Notes: generated by a model not told the origin, from the letters alone. 64,000 nt of DNA from Collinsella sp. AM33-4BH (GCF_003469205.1 NZ_QSIN01000002.1:272711-336710); one strand, 5' to 3'; numbered from the stretch's first letter, positions 36,648 through 45,511 are shown. A program made the numbers and translations.

Positions 36648-36984
36648 GTTTGCGAATATCATCCTGCTATCTGATCCTCCCGTTGTACTCAACGTTGAGA
36701 ACCTAAAGGCCATCCGCGATGGGGATGCGTTAATAGCCACGGGAAAGCCCAGCCGGTCTAACGCAAAAATAGCTCGCCACCCAATCGGGGGTTTACTTCG
36801 CGCTATACAGCTCTACGAGCAGATCCGACTCGACCTACGCCGTGCCTCGCTCTCTTCGGCATTGGCGCTCGCAAAGACCCTAAACTGCGCCATCGAAGAC
36901 CCTGTCAGGCAACCGGTTGCTCTGGAGTACGATTCGAAACCCTGTTCGTCCGAAACAATCAATAGTAAGAATATTGCTGTTTAA
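36622..36984 (+). CDS. Possible small DNA-binding protein (HTH-like C-terminus)
   Basis: In-frame ATG 36622 or GTG 36634 opens about 120 residues. The segment LDLRRASLSSALALAKTLNCAIED resembles the second half of XRE-type HTH domains (DLR.ATL..AL.IA..LGC.IEDL). It overlaps the restored end of the nucleotidyltransferase gene, so it may be a coupled third gene or just residual frame. Confidence 0.35.
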   Translation: MKQHVRDDEFANIILLSDPPVVLNVENLKAIRDGDALIATGKPSRSNAKIARHPIGGLLRAIQLYEQIRLDLRRASLSSALALAKTLNCAIEDPVRQPVALEYDSKPCSSETINSKNIAV

Positions 36985-37053
36985 CTTTCCTTTACGTACG
37001 TATTTAAATTAAACAATAATACGTATTAGAGACAGATTTTAAAGGAGGTTGCT

Positions 37054-37422
37054 ATGGTTGCCGTGATAGACAAGAAACTCGTTTTCGGACGCGAACAGGT
37101 GCTGACTTCGACGCAGGCAAGCAAAAATTTTGGCGAAGCGAGACGTCGCGCTCGAAGAGAACCGCAATTTGTCTCAGACAGGAACGATGGCATCGATACT
37201 GTTATCGTTGGCTTCGACGAGTTCGAAGCGATGGCGGTCGAACTCGAACAGCTCCGAGAGGAGCGCCTGCACGCTATAGCCGCTGCAAGGCTCGCGCAGG
37301 GCGACACTGATTCGAATCGCAAGGGCATTCCGTTCTCCGATACCGTGGGACGTGAGAGGTTCGAGGCCATGCTAGAAGCCGAGGCAACCGATCCCATTTC
37401 CGACGAGGAGCTGTTCGAGTGA
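37054..37422 (+). CDS. Phd/YefM-type antitoxin
   Basis: 122 residues. The N-terminal part LTSTQASKNFGEARRRAR...VIVGFDEFEAM follows the Phd/YefM DNA-binding pattern (TQARKNF..., L.S.EEY...). The C-terminal acidic tail (EATDPISDEELFE) would wrap the toxin. AAAGGAGG precedes the ATG. It overlaps the toxin gene by four bases (GTGA), so the pair is translationally coupled. The family binds its own promoter with the toxin. Confidence 0.82.
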   Translation: MVAVIDKKLVFGREQVLTSTQASKNFGEARRRARREPQFVSDRNDGIDTVIVGFDEFEAMAVELEQLREERLHAIAAARLAQGDTDSNRKGIPFSDTVGRERFEAMLEAEATDPISDEELFE

Positions 37423-37733
37423 GCGTGGCTAGGTTTAAGGTTGAGTTTTACGACAAGACTGCCGAGAAAGAGTATCTGTCACTCGATGGCTCGGTTCGCG
37501 CTATGGCGGACAAAGGTATTGCGCGCCTTGCACTTCGGGCCGATGAAATTGGCAAGCCGCTTTCGGGTCTTCTTGCAGGTTGTAGGGAACTTAAGTTTCG
37601 TACTGATGGCATTCGCGTAATTTATCGCATCCGCGACGGGCACGTCGAAGTAGTTCAAATCATCGCAATAGGCGCAAGGGACAAGGTCAAGGTTTTCGAC
37701 CTGACATCTAGACGCTTGGACAGCGATGATTGA
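37419..37733 (+). CDS. RelE/ParE-superfamily toxin
   Basis: 104 residues. The layout is that of RelE: YDKTAEKEYLSL, a helical pair, then PLSGLLAGCRELKFRTDGIRVIYRIRDGHVEVVQIIAIGARDKV in pieces, with the basic LKFR and RVIYRI segments that contact the ribosome or RNA in RelE. Start GTG 37419 inside the antitoxin stop. The toxin is expected to cut mRNA on the ribosome when the antitoxin is degraded. Confidence 0.85.
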   Translation: MSVARFKVEFYDKTAEKEYLSLDGSVRAMADKGIARLALRADEIGKPLSGLLAGCRELKFRTDGIRVIYRIRDGHVEVVQIIAIGARDKVKVFDLTSRRLDSDD

Positions 37734-37813
37734 TTGCCTCAAGAATATCAATTTAGGTTGCATGGTCGAAATGCCCGGGTTAAACGCTCGTATTCAGTCA
37801 GCAGAAGGACGGC

Positions 37814-38038
37814 GTGATGAAAACGTTAAATGCAACGACATGCCCTGATAGTTGTTGCAGCAATTATCCTGAAAGCATGACTTTTGACAACTGTACAGCA
37901 GACGCAACCGACCCTATCGTGCCGAAAGCACCCCGTACTTTACCCGATGATCTGGACAGCATCGCCTTGATCGACGAAGCCATTCAGTCAACTATTGCGG
38001 ACATGCCCAACGCACTCAGGCTCTTGGAGAACTCATGA
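37814..38038 (+). CDS. Hypothetical small protein
   Basis: 74 residues, two adjacent ATG starts behind AAGGACGG. Acidic, Cys-rich at the N-terminus, ending in a helix (DDLDSIALIDEAIQSTIADMPNALRLL). Overlaps the next gene by ATGA. Not recognised; likely one half of a two-gene unit whose second gene is broken. Confidence 0.4.
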   Translation: MMKTLNATTCPDSCCSNYPESMTFDNCTADATDPIVPKAPRTLPDDLDSIALIDEAIQSTIADMPNALRLLENS

Positions 38039-38397
38039 TGGCGGTCGCGTCGTTGGTGCTCGATGATTCTAGATCGCTCGGGACCATGGCCGCGGCCGTC
38101 ATGAGCCTGCATAGCATGCTCATGACGATCGGACGCTGTTATACGACCGACGCCGCAGTGGACCGGGCTGCGCTCAAGCTCGGACGCGTCGAGTCCGTGC
38201 TAGCGGGTGCGCAGTTCTACGGCGGCCGGATCTAGCTACTGCTGCCGCTGTACCTGACCGTCAACAAGCCCGAGCTGGCGCTAGCCATCCAGCACGAGGA
38301 TGGCTTCTATGCCGCGCGCACCTGCCTTACGCTCGACATGGCCTACAACACCGCGCGACTTATTTGCCGGCCCGAGACCTCGTGGATAAAGCGATAA
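38035..38397 (+). pseudogene. Hypothetical gene interrupted by an in-frame TAG
   Basis: The frame from ATG 38035 reads ...VLAGAQFYGGRI, stops at TAG 38233-38235, then continues in the same frame as LLLPLYLTVNKPELALAIQ... to TAA at 38395-38397, about 121 codons in all. The unbroken protein-like composition on both sides argues for a recent nonsense mutation. Family not recognised. Confidence 0.45.
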
Positions 38398-38485
38398 AGG
38401 GCTTTTTACCTGCTGGTTTGTTGGGTGACTTGGCTGCTTTGGCTTGACTTACGCGCACGAATTTATAATCGAGGGCAAAAAGTTC

Positions 38486-38514
38486 TTGGTAAACCGCGCA
38501 CGGCTATGTTAGTA
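38486..38514 (+). promoter_or_regulatory. Promoter of tRNA-Val
   Basis: TTGGTA (38486-38491) and TTAGTA (38509-38514) with a 17-nt spacer; the tRNA starts 22 nt later. A TATAAT at 38463-38468 lacks a well-spaced -35. Confidence 0.45.
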
Positions 38515-38535
38515 TCTCTTTTGCCGAAAGGCGAC

Positions 38536-38610
38536 GGGCGATTGGCTCAGGGGTAGAGCATATCCTTCACACGGATGGGGTCACAAGTTCGAATCTTGTA
38601 TCGCCCACCA
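38536..38610 (+). tRNA. tRNA-Val (CAC anticodon)
   Basis: Acceptor GGGCGAT pairs with ATCGCCC. The anticodon stem TATCC/GGATG closes the loop TTCACAC, anticodon CAC. The T arm contains GTTCGAAT. Encoded CCA at the end. Confidence 0.95.
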
Positions 38611-38620
38611 TCTAAAGCTC

Positions 38621-38657
38621 AGGTCAGAGGTGTTAAGCCTCTGGCCTTTTTCTTTTT
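38621..38657 (+). terminator. Terminator after tRNA-Val
   Basis: AGGTCAGAGG (38621-38630) pairs with CCTCTGGCCT (38638-38647), followed by TTTTTCTTTTT. From 38658 to 38980 I see no gene; the words GGTCAGTGTTTGGTCAG are a short local repeat. Confidence 0.85.
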
Positions 38658-38980
38658 GACACTAAAATCGAAGCGAAGTTACCTAAGGCGTTATATGTTA
38701 CGCAGTTCACCTTAGGTGTCGTCATTGCGCGTTTTGAATAATTCGTCTGCGTTCATTCATTGAATTCCCTGCGTAATCTATGTGCAATTGTGGAGACAGA
38801 GACCGCTGGCTCACAGCTTGTACCAGCTCGTTCATGCCTATGGCGGCTTTTCAACGAATTGCGTCAAGCTTTTGGTCAGTGTTTGGTCAGCTTCCCGTAC
38901 TTACCCGCATGATGCCCCAGTAGATAATCGGCCATGCCCGCAATCCGCACGGCCCGCGGCCGAAACCAGGGGAGGCGCAA

Positions 38981-40135
38981 ATGGACGAAATCGTCTGCGC
39001 AAACACTGCATTCCACTATTGGCGCTGCCCACCGCAGGTGCGCGACCTCTACCCGCGCTTACCTAGCTCCGAAGATGGCTGGCGAGCTCTATCCCAAGCC
39101 CCTTTTGTAACCGAAGTTCTCAAGACGCCAGTCATCACAGCAGCATCAACACGAAGCAACCTGCATTCCAAGACAAGACGGACCATCCGATGGAACAACG
39201 CCTATACGGAGAAGGTTTCCATCGACACGGGCATGGGCTTTAGCGTCACAGACCCTCTTAATACGCTATTCACCATGACTCGAAGCGTTTCTTCATGCGA
39301 TCTGGTTCTGGCTATGTACGAATTTTGCGGATGGTTCTCGGTTTTTAAACCATCGCCCGCGGTTGACATGGCACTTGAGCAGGCAAAATCAGAAGAAGAG
39401 CAGTACACCACAGAAAGTCTGTTTGAACTAGACGAAACCCAAGACGAGGCCCCATGGAAGCGAGTCTATGCTCGGGTGCACCAGAAGGACAGCGAGAATG
39501 ATCAAAGTGGACAGCGGGATGACGGATTCGGAAATAAAACTAACGGAAAGGGCACATCGCTTTGGATGAGAAGGCCTCTTATTGAAATAGAAGAATTACA
39601 TAGATTTGCGGCGAAGGTTAAGGGCGAGATGTGGGGAAAGCAATTCTGCGAAGCCGCACAGCAGGTAATGGGTATTGCTGCATCCCCGCTAGAAGTTGCT
39701 GGAATCATGTTGCTAAGTCATCCGAGGCGTGCCGGCGGAGCGGAGTTTAAAAACATATTCGTCAACGACCTAACACCGCTGTCAAATTCAGCTCGGATAA
39801 TCGCAGGTCAGAAAATCTGTTACGGCGATATCGTCATCGTAAACCCAATAACAATGAAGGCCGTGATTATCGAACTTCAAGGTGAGGTTATTCATGGATC
39901 GGGCGCTGTGCTTGACCACGATGCCACCCGAATGACAGCATTGCAAAGCATGGGATACGACGTATTTCTTGTAACCCATGACATGCTCAATGATCACGAT
40001 CAGCTTGATGCCATCATTCACAGTGTGTGTGAGCGATTGGAGTTGTGCTACAAACCAAAAACCGAGGCGATGAGATGCGCTGAAACCAGATTGCGGGCCA
40101 ACGTTCTGTGCAATTGGCTTGGTATTGGTAAGTAA
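38981..40135 (+). CDS. DUF559/Vsr-like endonuclease-fold protein of a Coriobacteriia family
   Basis: 384 residues. The last ~120 residues show a DUF559/Vsr-like pattern: CYGDIVIVNP (Asp), VIIELQGEVIHGS (Glu with Gln), HDATRMTALQSMGYDVFLVTHDML (the D..R...L...GY.V motif). The N-terminal region (FHYWRCPPQVRDLYP) resembles Coriobacteriia proteins annotated as AbiEi-like antitoxin plus DUF559. An acidic linker separates the two. GGGGAGGCGCAA precedes the ATG. It could act as a nuclease or regulator; no partner gene is adjacent. Confidence 0.6.
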   Translation: MDEIVCANTAFHYWRCPPQVRDLYPRLPSSEDGWRALSQAPFVTEVLKTPVITAASTRSNLHSKTRRTIRWNNAYTEKVSIDTGMGFSVTDPLNTLFTMTRSVSSCDLVLAMYEFCGWFSVFKPSPAVDMALEQAKSEEEQYTTESLFELDETQDEAPWKRVYARVHQKDSENDQSGQRDDGFGNKTNGKGTSLWMRRPLIEIEELHRFAAKVKGEMWGKQFCEAAQQVMGIAASPLEVAGIMLLSHPRRAGGAEFKNIFVNDLTPLSNSARIIAGQKICYGDIVIVNPITMKAVIIELQGEVIHGSGAVLDHDATRMTALQSMGYDVFLVTHDMLNDHDQLDAIIHSVCERLELCYKPKTEAMRCAETRLRANVLCNWLGIGK

Positions 40136-40194
40136 TAATTTCAATGTGAGCAATTTTAATACTTTATATGCTGTTAGTAATTAAGTGCCATTTT

Positions 40195-40347
40195 AAAACC
40201 ATGCCGGTTTACTACGTTGGATTGAGGGTGGCTGAGCACACCGAATTCGCCGCTCGTAAAACCGCAGGTAGATCGCCTACCCGTTATGCGAAAGTAAGCG
40301 AGAGGTCGGAAATCCGGGAATCAGCGTAGTAAACCGATCTGTTTTTG
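40195..40347. repeat. ~150-bp structured element, copy 1
   Basis: GGTTTACTACG (40206-40216) and its inverse CGTAGTAAACC (40325-40335) bound the element, and AAAACC.GC flanks partly extend the stem. The internal core AAAACCGCAGGTAG is shared with copy 2 at 41055-41210, while the rest has diverged. Confidence 0.75.
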
Positions 40348-40429
40348 AAGCGACAGGATGGATCGGGCATCGTGGGTCCTTTCGGCCCCACACCCGTTCC
40401 ACGCGCCGCAAAATTGTTCAAAATTGTCC

Positions 40430-40458
40430 TTGCATCGGCTGGGGAGTTACCGTATAGT
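40430..40458 (+). promoter_or_regulatory. Promoter of second tRNA-Ala
   Basis: TTGCAT (40430-40435), 17-nt spacer, TATAGT (40453-40458); tRNA starts 13 nt later. Confidence 0.8.
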
Positions 40459-40470
40459 ACTTCTTCGCAC

Positions 40471-40543
40471 GGGGGCGTAGCTCAGCTGGGAGAGCGCTTG
40501 ACTGGCAGTCAAGAGGTCAGGGGTTCGATCCCCCTCGTCTCCA
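40471..40543 (+). tRNA. tRNA-Ala (GGC), CCA not encoded
   Basis: Sequence identical to the 1653 copy through the discriminator base, but followed by CCC rather than CCA, so the tail must be added by the CCA enzyme. Confidence 0.96.
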
Positions 40544-40559
40544 CCCGAGCATTGAATGA

Positions 40560-40589
40560 GGCTCCAACGCAAGTTGGGGCCTATTTTCA
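40560..40589 (+). terminator. Terminator after second tRNA-Ala
   Basis: GGCTCCAAC (40560-40568) pairs with GTTGGGGCC (40573-40581), then TATTTT. Same structure as at 41534. Confidence 0.75.
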
Positions 40590-40752
40590 TATCAATCGAT
40601 TTACACATCTGTTGGCTGGGCAGCATCTTGGCTACATATCCATTGTTAATCATGAATATGAATGTTAATAACTTTACGTCTGTGGATGGCAAAGCTAGTC
40701 CGCAGCGCCAATAACAAAGAGGCCAGGCGTAATGCCCGGCCTTAAAACTCTC

Positions 40753-40828
40753 TGGTGGGCCCTCCGGGATTCGAACCCAGAACCCAGGGATTATGAGTCC
40801 CCTGCGCTAACCGTTGCGCCAAGAGCCC
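40753..40828 (-). tRNA. tRNA with CAT anticodon (Met or lysidine-type Ile)
   Basis: On the minus strand the acceptor GGGCTCT pairs with AGGGCCC, the anticodon stem GGGGA/TCCCT closes the loop CTCATAA, and CCA is encoded. The acceptor is not an initiator type. Elongator Met and Ile2 share this anticodon, so the identity is left open. Confidence 0.88.
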
Positions 40829-41054
40829 TTATGAACGGTGAATGCAATTCTAACAAAGGCAACTCAGACCTAATTTCTTCGCTTCACGACGTGAAATACT
40901 ACCATGCACGAGCAAGTCGCACAACGCAAGATCAAGTCCGATGCTAACCAACAGCAATTCTAGGCGCGTCGCAGAAAAGACGCGATCTAAAAATTTAAGG
41001 CCTTTAATTCAGGGCTCCAACACACTTTTGCGTGAAATCAACCTGATGCCATTT

Positions 41055-41210
41055 CAAAACCATGCAGGTTTACTACGACGAATCGGCGACCCCCGAGCAC
41101 CGTGTGTTCTCCGTTTGCAAAACCGCAGGTAGGTAGCCCGCCGGTTGCACGAAAAGGCGTGCGCGGTTGGACATTCCTGATTTATCGTAGTAAACCGGCA
41201 TGGTTCTGAG
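41055..41210. repeat. ~150-bp structured element, copy 2
   Basis: AACCATGC-A-GGTTTACTACGA (41058-41078) is inverted as TCGTAGTAAACCGGCATGGT at 41185-41204, giving a stem of about 20 bp with one mismatch. The core AAAACCGCAGGTAG lies inside. The copy sits the same distance before a tRNA-Ala unit as copy 1 does. Confidence 0.8.
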
Positions 41211-41404
41211 GCGCTGGGGAGGGGCGCTTCGCAATCGGACCCGATAATGGGACTGGCGGCGCACGGAAAACCCTGTTGAACGGGGCGCGTCGTGTTCCAC
41301 GCGCCAAGTCGGCCGGCGTACGGGCCGTGCGGGGGCCAGGCGCCCCGCGGGCTGGCGCGGTCCCGTGCGCGCCGACACTCGCGAAAATTTTTCCAAAATT
41401 GTCC

Positions 41405-41433
41405 TTGCATCGTGGTCCGAGTTCCCGTATAGT
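41405..41433 (+). promoter_or_regulatory. Promoter of third tRNA-Ala
   Basis: TTGCAT (41405-41410), 17-nt spacer, TATAGT (41428-41433). Confidence 0.8.
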
Positions 41434-41445
41434 ACTTCTTCGCAC

Positions 41446-41518
41446 GGGGGCGTAGCTCAGCTGGGAGAGCGCTTGACTGGCAGTCAAGAGGTCAGGGGTT
41501 CGATCCCCCTCGTCTCCA
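41446..41518 (+). tRNA. tRNA-Ala (GGC), CCA not encoded
   Basis: Same gene sequence as 40471-40543, again followed by CC-C. The flanking promoter and terminator are also near copies, so this is a segmental duplication. Confidence 0.96.
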
Positions 41519-41533
41519 CCCGAGCATTGAATG

Positions 41534-41562
41534 AGGCTCCAACGCAAGTTGGGGCCTTTTTT
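41534..41562 (+). terminator. Terminator after third tRNA-Ala
   Basis: AGGCTCCAAC (41534-41543) pairs with GTTGGGGCCT (41548-41557), followed by a T6 run. Confidence 0.85.
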
Positions 41563-41593
41563 CATATAGGCACACAAGGTCAAAGGCGGCAGC

Positions 41594-43627
41594 ATGATCC
41601 TCCTGGTCGACAAGATCGAAAAAAGCTTCGGCGCACGCGTCCTCTTTAGTGGCGCGTCCTTCCAGATCAACCCCGGCGAGCGCTTCGCGCTCGTGGGACC
41701 CAACGGCGCCGGCAAAACCACCATGCTCAAGATCATCATGGGCATCGACAGCCCAGACGCCGGCCAGGTCCAGTACGCCAAGGACTGCCAGGTGGGCTAC
41801 CTAGAGCAGGAAACTAATCTGGAGCACAAGGACACCGCCATCCTCGCCGAGGTCATGGCCGCCGCCAAGGAAATCCGCCGCATGGGCGAGCGCGCTAACG
41901 AGCTGCAGGCCCAGATCACCGAGCTCTCCGAGCAGGGCAAGGACGTCGACGCGCTCCTTAACGAGTACGGCCAGGTCCAGGACCGCTTTGAGCGCCTGGG
42001 CGGCTACGAGCTCGAGAGCAACGCCCGCAAGATCCTGTCCGGCCTTGGCTTTAAGGTCACCGACTTTGAGCGCCCGTGCTCCGAGTTCTCGGGCGGCTGG
42101 CAGATGCGCATCGCGCTCGCCAAGCTCTTCCTGCGCCACCCCGATCTACTGCTGCTGGACGAGCCCACCAACCACCTGGATCTCGAAAGTGTCCAGTGGC
42201 TGCGCGGCTTTATCGCCAACTACGACGGCGCCGTCCTCATCGTCAGCCACGACCGCGCCTTTATGGACGCCTGCGTCGACCACGTCGCCGCGCTCGAAAA
42301 CCGTCGCGTGACCACTTACACCGGCAACTACAGCAGCTACCTCAAGCAGCGCGAGGACAACCTTGAGCAGATGCGCGCCAAGCGCGCCGCCCAGGAGCGC
42401 GACATCGCCCACATGCAGGTCTTCGTCGACAAGTTCCGCTACAAGCCCACCAAGGCCGCCCAGGCCCAAGAGCGCATCCGCAAGATCGAGCAGATCAAAA
42501 AGGAGCTCGTCATCCTGCCCGAGGGCCACAAGCACATCGACTTTAAGTTCCCCAACCCACCGCGCTCCGGCGATATGGTCGTGGGCCTCGAGGGTGTGTC
42601 CAAGTCCTACGGCGACAAGCACATCTACAGCGACATCGACCTCAAGCTCTACCGCGGCGAGCATGTGGCGCTCGTCGGCCCCAACGGTGCCGGCAAGTCC
42701 ACGCTCATGAAGATCCTCGCCGGCCTGGAGCCGCCCACCACCGGCACCCGCGACCTGGGCACCAACGTGGGCGTGGCCTATTACGCCCAGCACGCGCTCG
42801 AGGGCATGACCGAGTCCAACACCGTCCTGCAAGAGATCGACACCGTCACGCCCAAGTGGACCGTGCCGCAGCAGCGCAGCCTGCTGGGCGCCTTCCTGTT
42901 TAGTGACAACGATTCCATCGAGAAGCAGGTACGCGTCCTCTCCGGCGGAGAAAAGGCGCGTCTGGCGCTCGCCAAGATGCTCGTGGCCCCCGAGGCGCTC
43001 CTGTGCCTGGACGAGCCCACCAACCACCTAGACATCGACTCGGTGGACATGCTCGAAAACGCCCTGCAAAACTTCCCCGGCACCATCGTGCTGATCAGCC
43101 ACGACGAGCACCTGGTGCGCGCCGTTGCCAACCGCGTGATCGACATCCGCGACGGCAAGGTCACGGTCTATGACGGCGACTACGACTACTACCTCTACAA
43201 GCGGGAGGACCTGGCAGCCCGCGCCGCTGCCGAGGCGGCAGGGGAGAGTGCTCCGGCCACGGCCAAGTCCGCCAAGGTCACCGCAGCCCAGCCCGATACG
43301 CCCGCCGCTGCTTCCAAGCCTGCCGAGGGCAAAAAGACCAAGGAGCAAAAGCGCGCCGAGGCCCAGGCCCGCGCCGCGCTCAACAAAAAGCTCAAGGGCG
43401 TGCGCAACCAGCTCAAGAAGATCGAGACGGAGCTCGATAAAAAGCGCGCCCGCTATGACGAGCTTATGGAATTGATGGCAAGCGAAGAGCTTTATGCCGA
43501 TCAAGACAAGTTCAACGCCGCGCTGGGGGAATATAACGGCCTTAAGCAAGAGCTACCCAAGCTCGAGGACGAATGGCTGGAGCTTTCCACCCAGATCGAA
43601 GAGGAGACCGCGCGTGAACTCTCGTAA
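41594..43627 (+). CDS. ABC-F family ATPase
   Basis: 677 residues with two ABC domains and no membrane segments. The first has Walker A GPNGAGKT (35-42), signature FSGGWQMR and Walker [16 protein letters not shown]. The second has [23 protein letters not shown] and [15 protein letters not shown] charged linker joins them, and the C-terminal ~120 residues form a Lys/Glu-rich coiled coil, as in Uup/YdiF. ABC-F proteins act on the ribosome E site in translation or antibiotic protection. Nothing ties this one to resistance. It heads the housekeeping block. Confidence 0.9.
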   Translation: MILLVDKIEKSFGARVLFSGASFQINPGERFALVGPNGAGKTTMLKIIMGIDSPDAGQVQYAKDCQVGYLEQETNLEHKDTAILAEVMAAAKEIRRMGERANELQAQITELSEQGKDVDALLNEYGQVQDRFERLGGYELESNARKILSGLGFKVTDFERPCSEFSGGWQMRIALAKLFLRHPDLLLLDEPTNHLDLESVQWLRGFIANYDGAVLIVSHDRAFMDACVDHVAALENRRVTTYTGNYSSYLKQREDNLEQMRAKRAAQERDIAHMQVFVDKFRYKPTKAAQAQERIRKIEQIKKELVILPEGHKHIDFKFPNPPRSGDMVVGLEGVSKSYGDKHIYSDIDLKLYRGEHVALVGPNGAGKSTLMKILAGLEPPTTGTRDLGTNVGVAYYAQHALEGMTESNTVLQEIDTVTPKWTVPQQRSLLGAFLFSDNDSIEKQVRVLSGGEKARLALAKMLVAPEALLCLDEPTNHLDIDSVDMLENALQNFPGTIVLISHDEHLVRAVANRVIDIRDGKVTVYDGDYDYYLYKREDLAARAAAEAAGESAPATAKSAKVTAAQPDTPAAASKPAEGKKTKEQKRAEAQARAALNKKLKGVRNQLKKIETELDKKRARYDELMELMASEELYADQDKFNAALGEYNGLKQELPKLEDEWLELSTQIEEETARELS

Positions 43628-43910
43628 GGCCGCTGCCGTGGCGATGAGCATCATCGCCATCGCCTGTCGCATCTGCGGCATCTTTATGAGCGCGATGACT
43701 GTGCTGCTGTGCTTTAGTGGCCTCACCGCCAAGCTGCAGATTGTCGGCTTTGTCGTCGAGCTTTCTCGCGCGCTGCCGAGCGCCATCGCCGGCTACGGCG
43801 TCATCACCTCGCCCTTTGGCGGCGTCTTCCGCCTGGATTACGCCATCGTCGCTGTGATCCTGTTTGTAATTGACTACCTGCTCACGCGCGCTTCGCGCCG
43901 CGTCCGCTAG
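43614..43910 (+). CDS. Small membrane protein, two to three TM helices
   Basis: 98 residues from GTG 43614 inside the ABC-F end, with GAGGAG 7 nt upstream. Hydrophobic stretches [44 protein letters not shown] and [15 protein letters not shown]. No family recognised. The overlap with the ABC-F gene and the 9-nt gap to the protease gene indicate an operon. Confidence 0.65.
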   Translation: MNSRKAAAVAMSIIAIACRICGIFMSAMTVLLCFSGLTAKLQIVGFVVELSRALPSAIAGYGVITSPFGGVFRLDYAIVAVILFVIDYLLTRASRRVR

Positions 43911-43919
43911 GGGAGCGCC

Positions 43920-44603
43920 ATGTCCAGCAGCTACATCATGAACCTGCTCGCCAGTGCCGTCGCCGTCATCGTGGGCATCGTGATCCACGAGAGCGCGCAC
44001 GCCGCCGCGGCCTGGGCGCTCGGCGATAAGACGGCGAGTTCGCGCGGCCGCGTGTCGCTCAACCCGCTCAACCATATCGACCCGTTTGGCACCATCATCC
44101 TGCCGCTGCTTATGCTTGCCGCCGGCGGTCCCGTATTCGCCTTTGCCAAACCTGTGCCCGTCTACCTCAACAACCTCAAGCACCCCAAGCGCGACGAGGT
44201 CCTGGTGAGCGTAGCCGGCCCCGCATCGAACATCGCACTCGCGTGTCTTGCTGCCGCCCTCATGCGCCTGACCTATGGCAACCTCTACACCAGCATGTCC
44301 TTTGCCGTGGCATCGCAGATCATGAACTTCGGCGCCACGTTCATCGTAGTCAACCTGTCACTCGCGTTCTTCAACCTCATCCCGATCCCGCCGCTCGACG
44401 GCTCGTCGATCATCGTGCCCTTCCTCAAGGGCAAGGCGCTCGCCAACTACTACCGCCTGCAGCAATACGCCATGCCCATCCTCATCCTGGTGCTGTACCT
44501 GCTGCCCATGTGGACCGGCATCGACGTGATCGGCCGTTATTTCGACGTTACCGTGTATCCGCTTGCCGAGCAGCTGCTCAACTTCGCAATCGCCGGCATC
44601 TAA
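43920..44603 (+). CDS. Site-2-type metalloprotease (peptidase M50)
   Basis: 227 residues, mostly membrane helices. The zinc motif HESAH is at residues 23-27 in the first helix, and the third ligand lies in FNLIPIPPLDGS near residue 160. PVFAFAKPVPVYLNNL matches the small Rip/YwhC-like M50B group. Such proteases cut substrates within the membrane. No PDZ domain is present. Its substrate is unknown. Confidence 0.88.
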   Translation: MSSSYIMNLLASAVAVIVGIVIHESAHAAAAWALGDKTASSRGRVSLNPLNHIDPFGTIILPLLMLAAGGPVFAFAKPVPVYLNNLKHPKRDEVLVSVAGPASNIALACLAAALMRLTYGNLYTSMSFAVASQIMNFGATFIVVNLSLAFFNLIPIPPLDGSSIIVPFLKGKALANYYRLQQYAMPILILVLYLLPMWTGIDVIGRYFDVTVYPLAEQLLNFAIAGI

Positions 44604-44616
44604 GGTAAACTTACAG

Positions 44617-44639
44617 TTCGACCGTGCAAAACGGTCGAA
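44617..44639 (+). promoter_or_regulatory. Palindrome upstream of scpA
   Basis: TTCGACCG (44617-44624) is exactly inverted at 44632-44639 with a 7-nt spacer and no T-run. It may be an operator or a weak mRNA hairpin between the protease gene and the scpAB genes. Confidence 0.35.
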
Positions 44640-44687
44640 ACATGCACCCAAACCGCGCCGCGAAGGCGCCGTCAAAGGAGGTCGAAG

Positions 44688-45500
44688 ATGTCGTATCGCG
44701 TGTCGACGCAGGTCTACAGCGGACCGTTCGACCTGCTGCTGCAGCTGGTTACCCGCCAAAAAGTTGATATCGGCGCTATCTCCATCAGCGAGGTGGCCGA
44801 GCAGTACCTTGCCGAGGCCGAGCGCATCGAGGCGTTGGACCTGGACGTGGCGAGCGACTTTTTGCTGGTCGCGGCAACCCTTTTGGACATCAAGGCCGCC
44901 TCGCTGGTGCCGCAGGAAGCCCCGCGCAAAGCTGATGACGACGATGACGAGTTCGACGAAGACCTTGAGGAGCTCAGCACGCTCGACGGCGACGCCCTAC
45001 GCGAGGTCCTGATCCAGCGCCTGATCGCCTACAAGCAGTTTAAAGGCGCGGCTGCGGCCCTCGGTGCCCGCATGCAGGCCGAAAGCCGCATGCACCCGCG
45101 TGTGGCCGGCCCCGACCCCGAGTTCCTGGGGCTCATGCCCGACTACCTGGCCGGCATCACCCTGCGCGGTCTGGCCGTCATCTGTGCCGACCTGGACGGC
45201 AAGCGACAGACCTTCTTGCTGGAGGCCGAGCACGTGGCACCGCATCGCGTGCCGCTCGACCTGACCGTGGCCTCAGTCGACCGCTTTACCATGGCGCACC
45301 AAACCTGCACCTTCCGCGAGCTGTTGGACGGCGATGCCACCACCGAGCAGCTCGTCGTTACCTTTCTGGCCATGCTCGAGCTCGCCAAGCGCGGCTCGCT
45401 CACGCTGAGCCAGGACGAGATCTTTGGAACCATTCAAATCAACCGCGTCGAGGGCGCCGAGGCATACGTGCCCGGCGAGGGCCCCGAGCTCACCGAATAG
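44688..45500 (+). CDS. scpA: Segregation and condensation protein A
   Basis: 270 residues. Begins YSGPFDLLLQLVTRQKVDI, the kleisin N-terminal pattern (F.GPLDLLL.LI...), followed by ISISEVAEQYL and LLDIKAASLVP. An acidic linker (DDDDDEFDEDLEE) precedes the C-terminal winged-helix part, ending with IQINRVEGAEAYV. It bridges the SMC heads and binds ScpB. AAAGGAGG precedes the ATG. scpB follows 11 nt later. Confidence 0.9.
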   Translation: MSYRVSTQVYSGPFDLLLQLVTRQKVDIGAISISEVAEQYLAEAERIEALDLDVASDFLLVAATLLDIKAASLVPQEAPRKADDDDDEFDEDLEELSTLDGDALREVLIQRLIAYKQFKGAAAALGARMQAESRMHPRVAGPDPEFLGLMPDYLAGITLRGLAVICADLDGKRQTFLLEAEHVAPHRVPLDLTVASVDRFTMAHQTCTFRELLDGDATTEQLVVTFLAMLELAKRGSLTLSQDEIFGTIQINRVEGAEAYVPGEGPELTE

Positions 45501-45511
45501 GAGCGGCAACC

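Noticed and set aside
38536..40194. tRNA-Val as an integration site for the island
   Set aside because: No integrase gene and no repeat of the tRNA 3' end was found on the island's far side.
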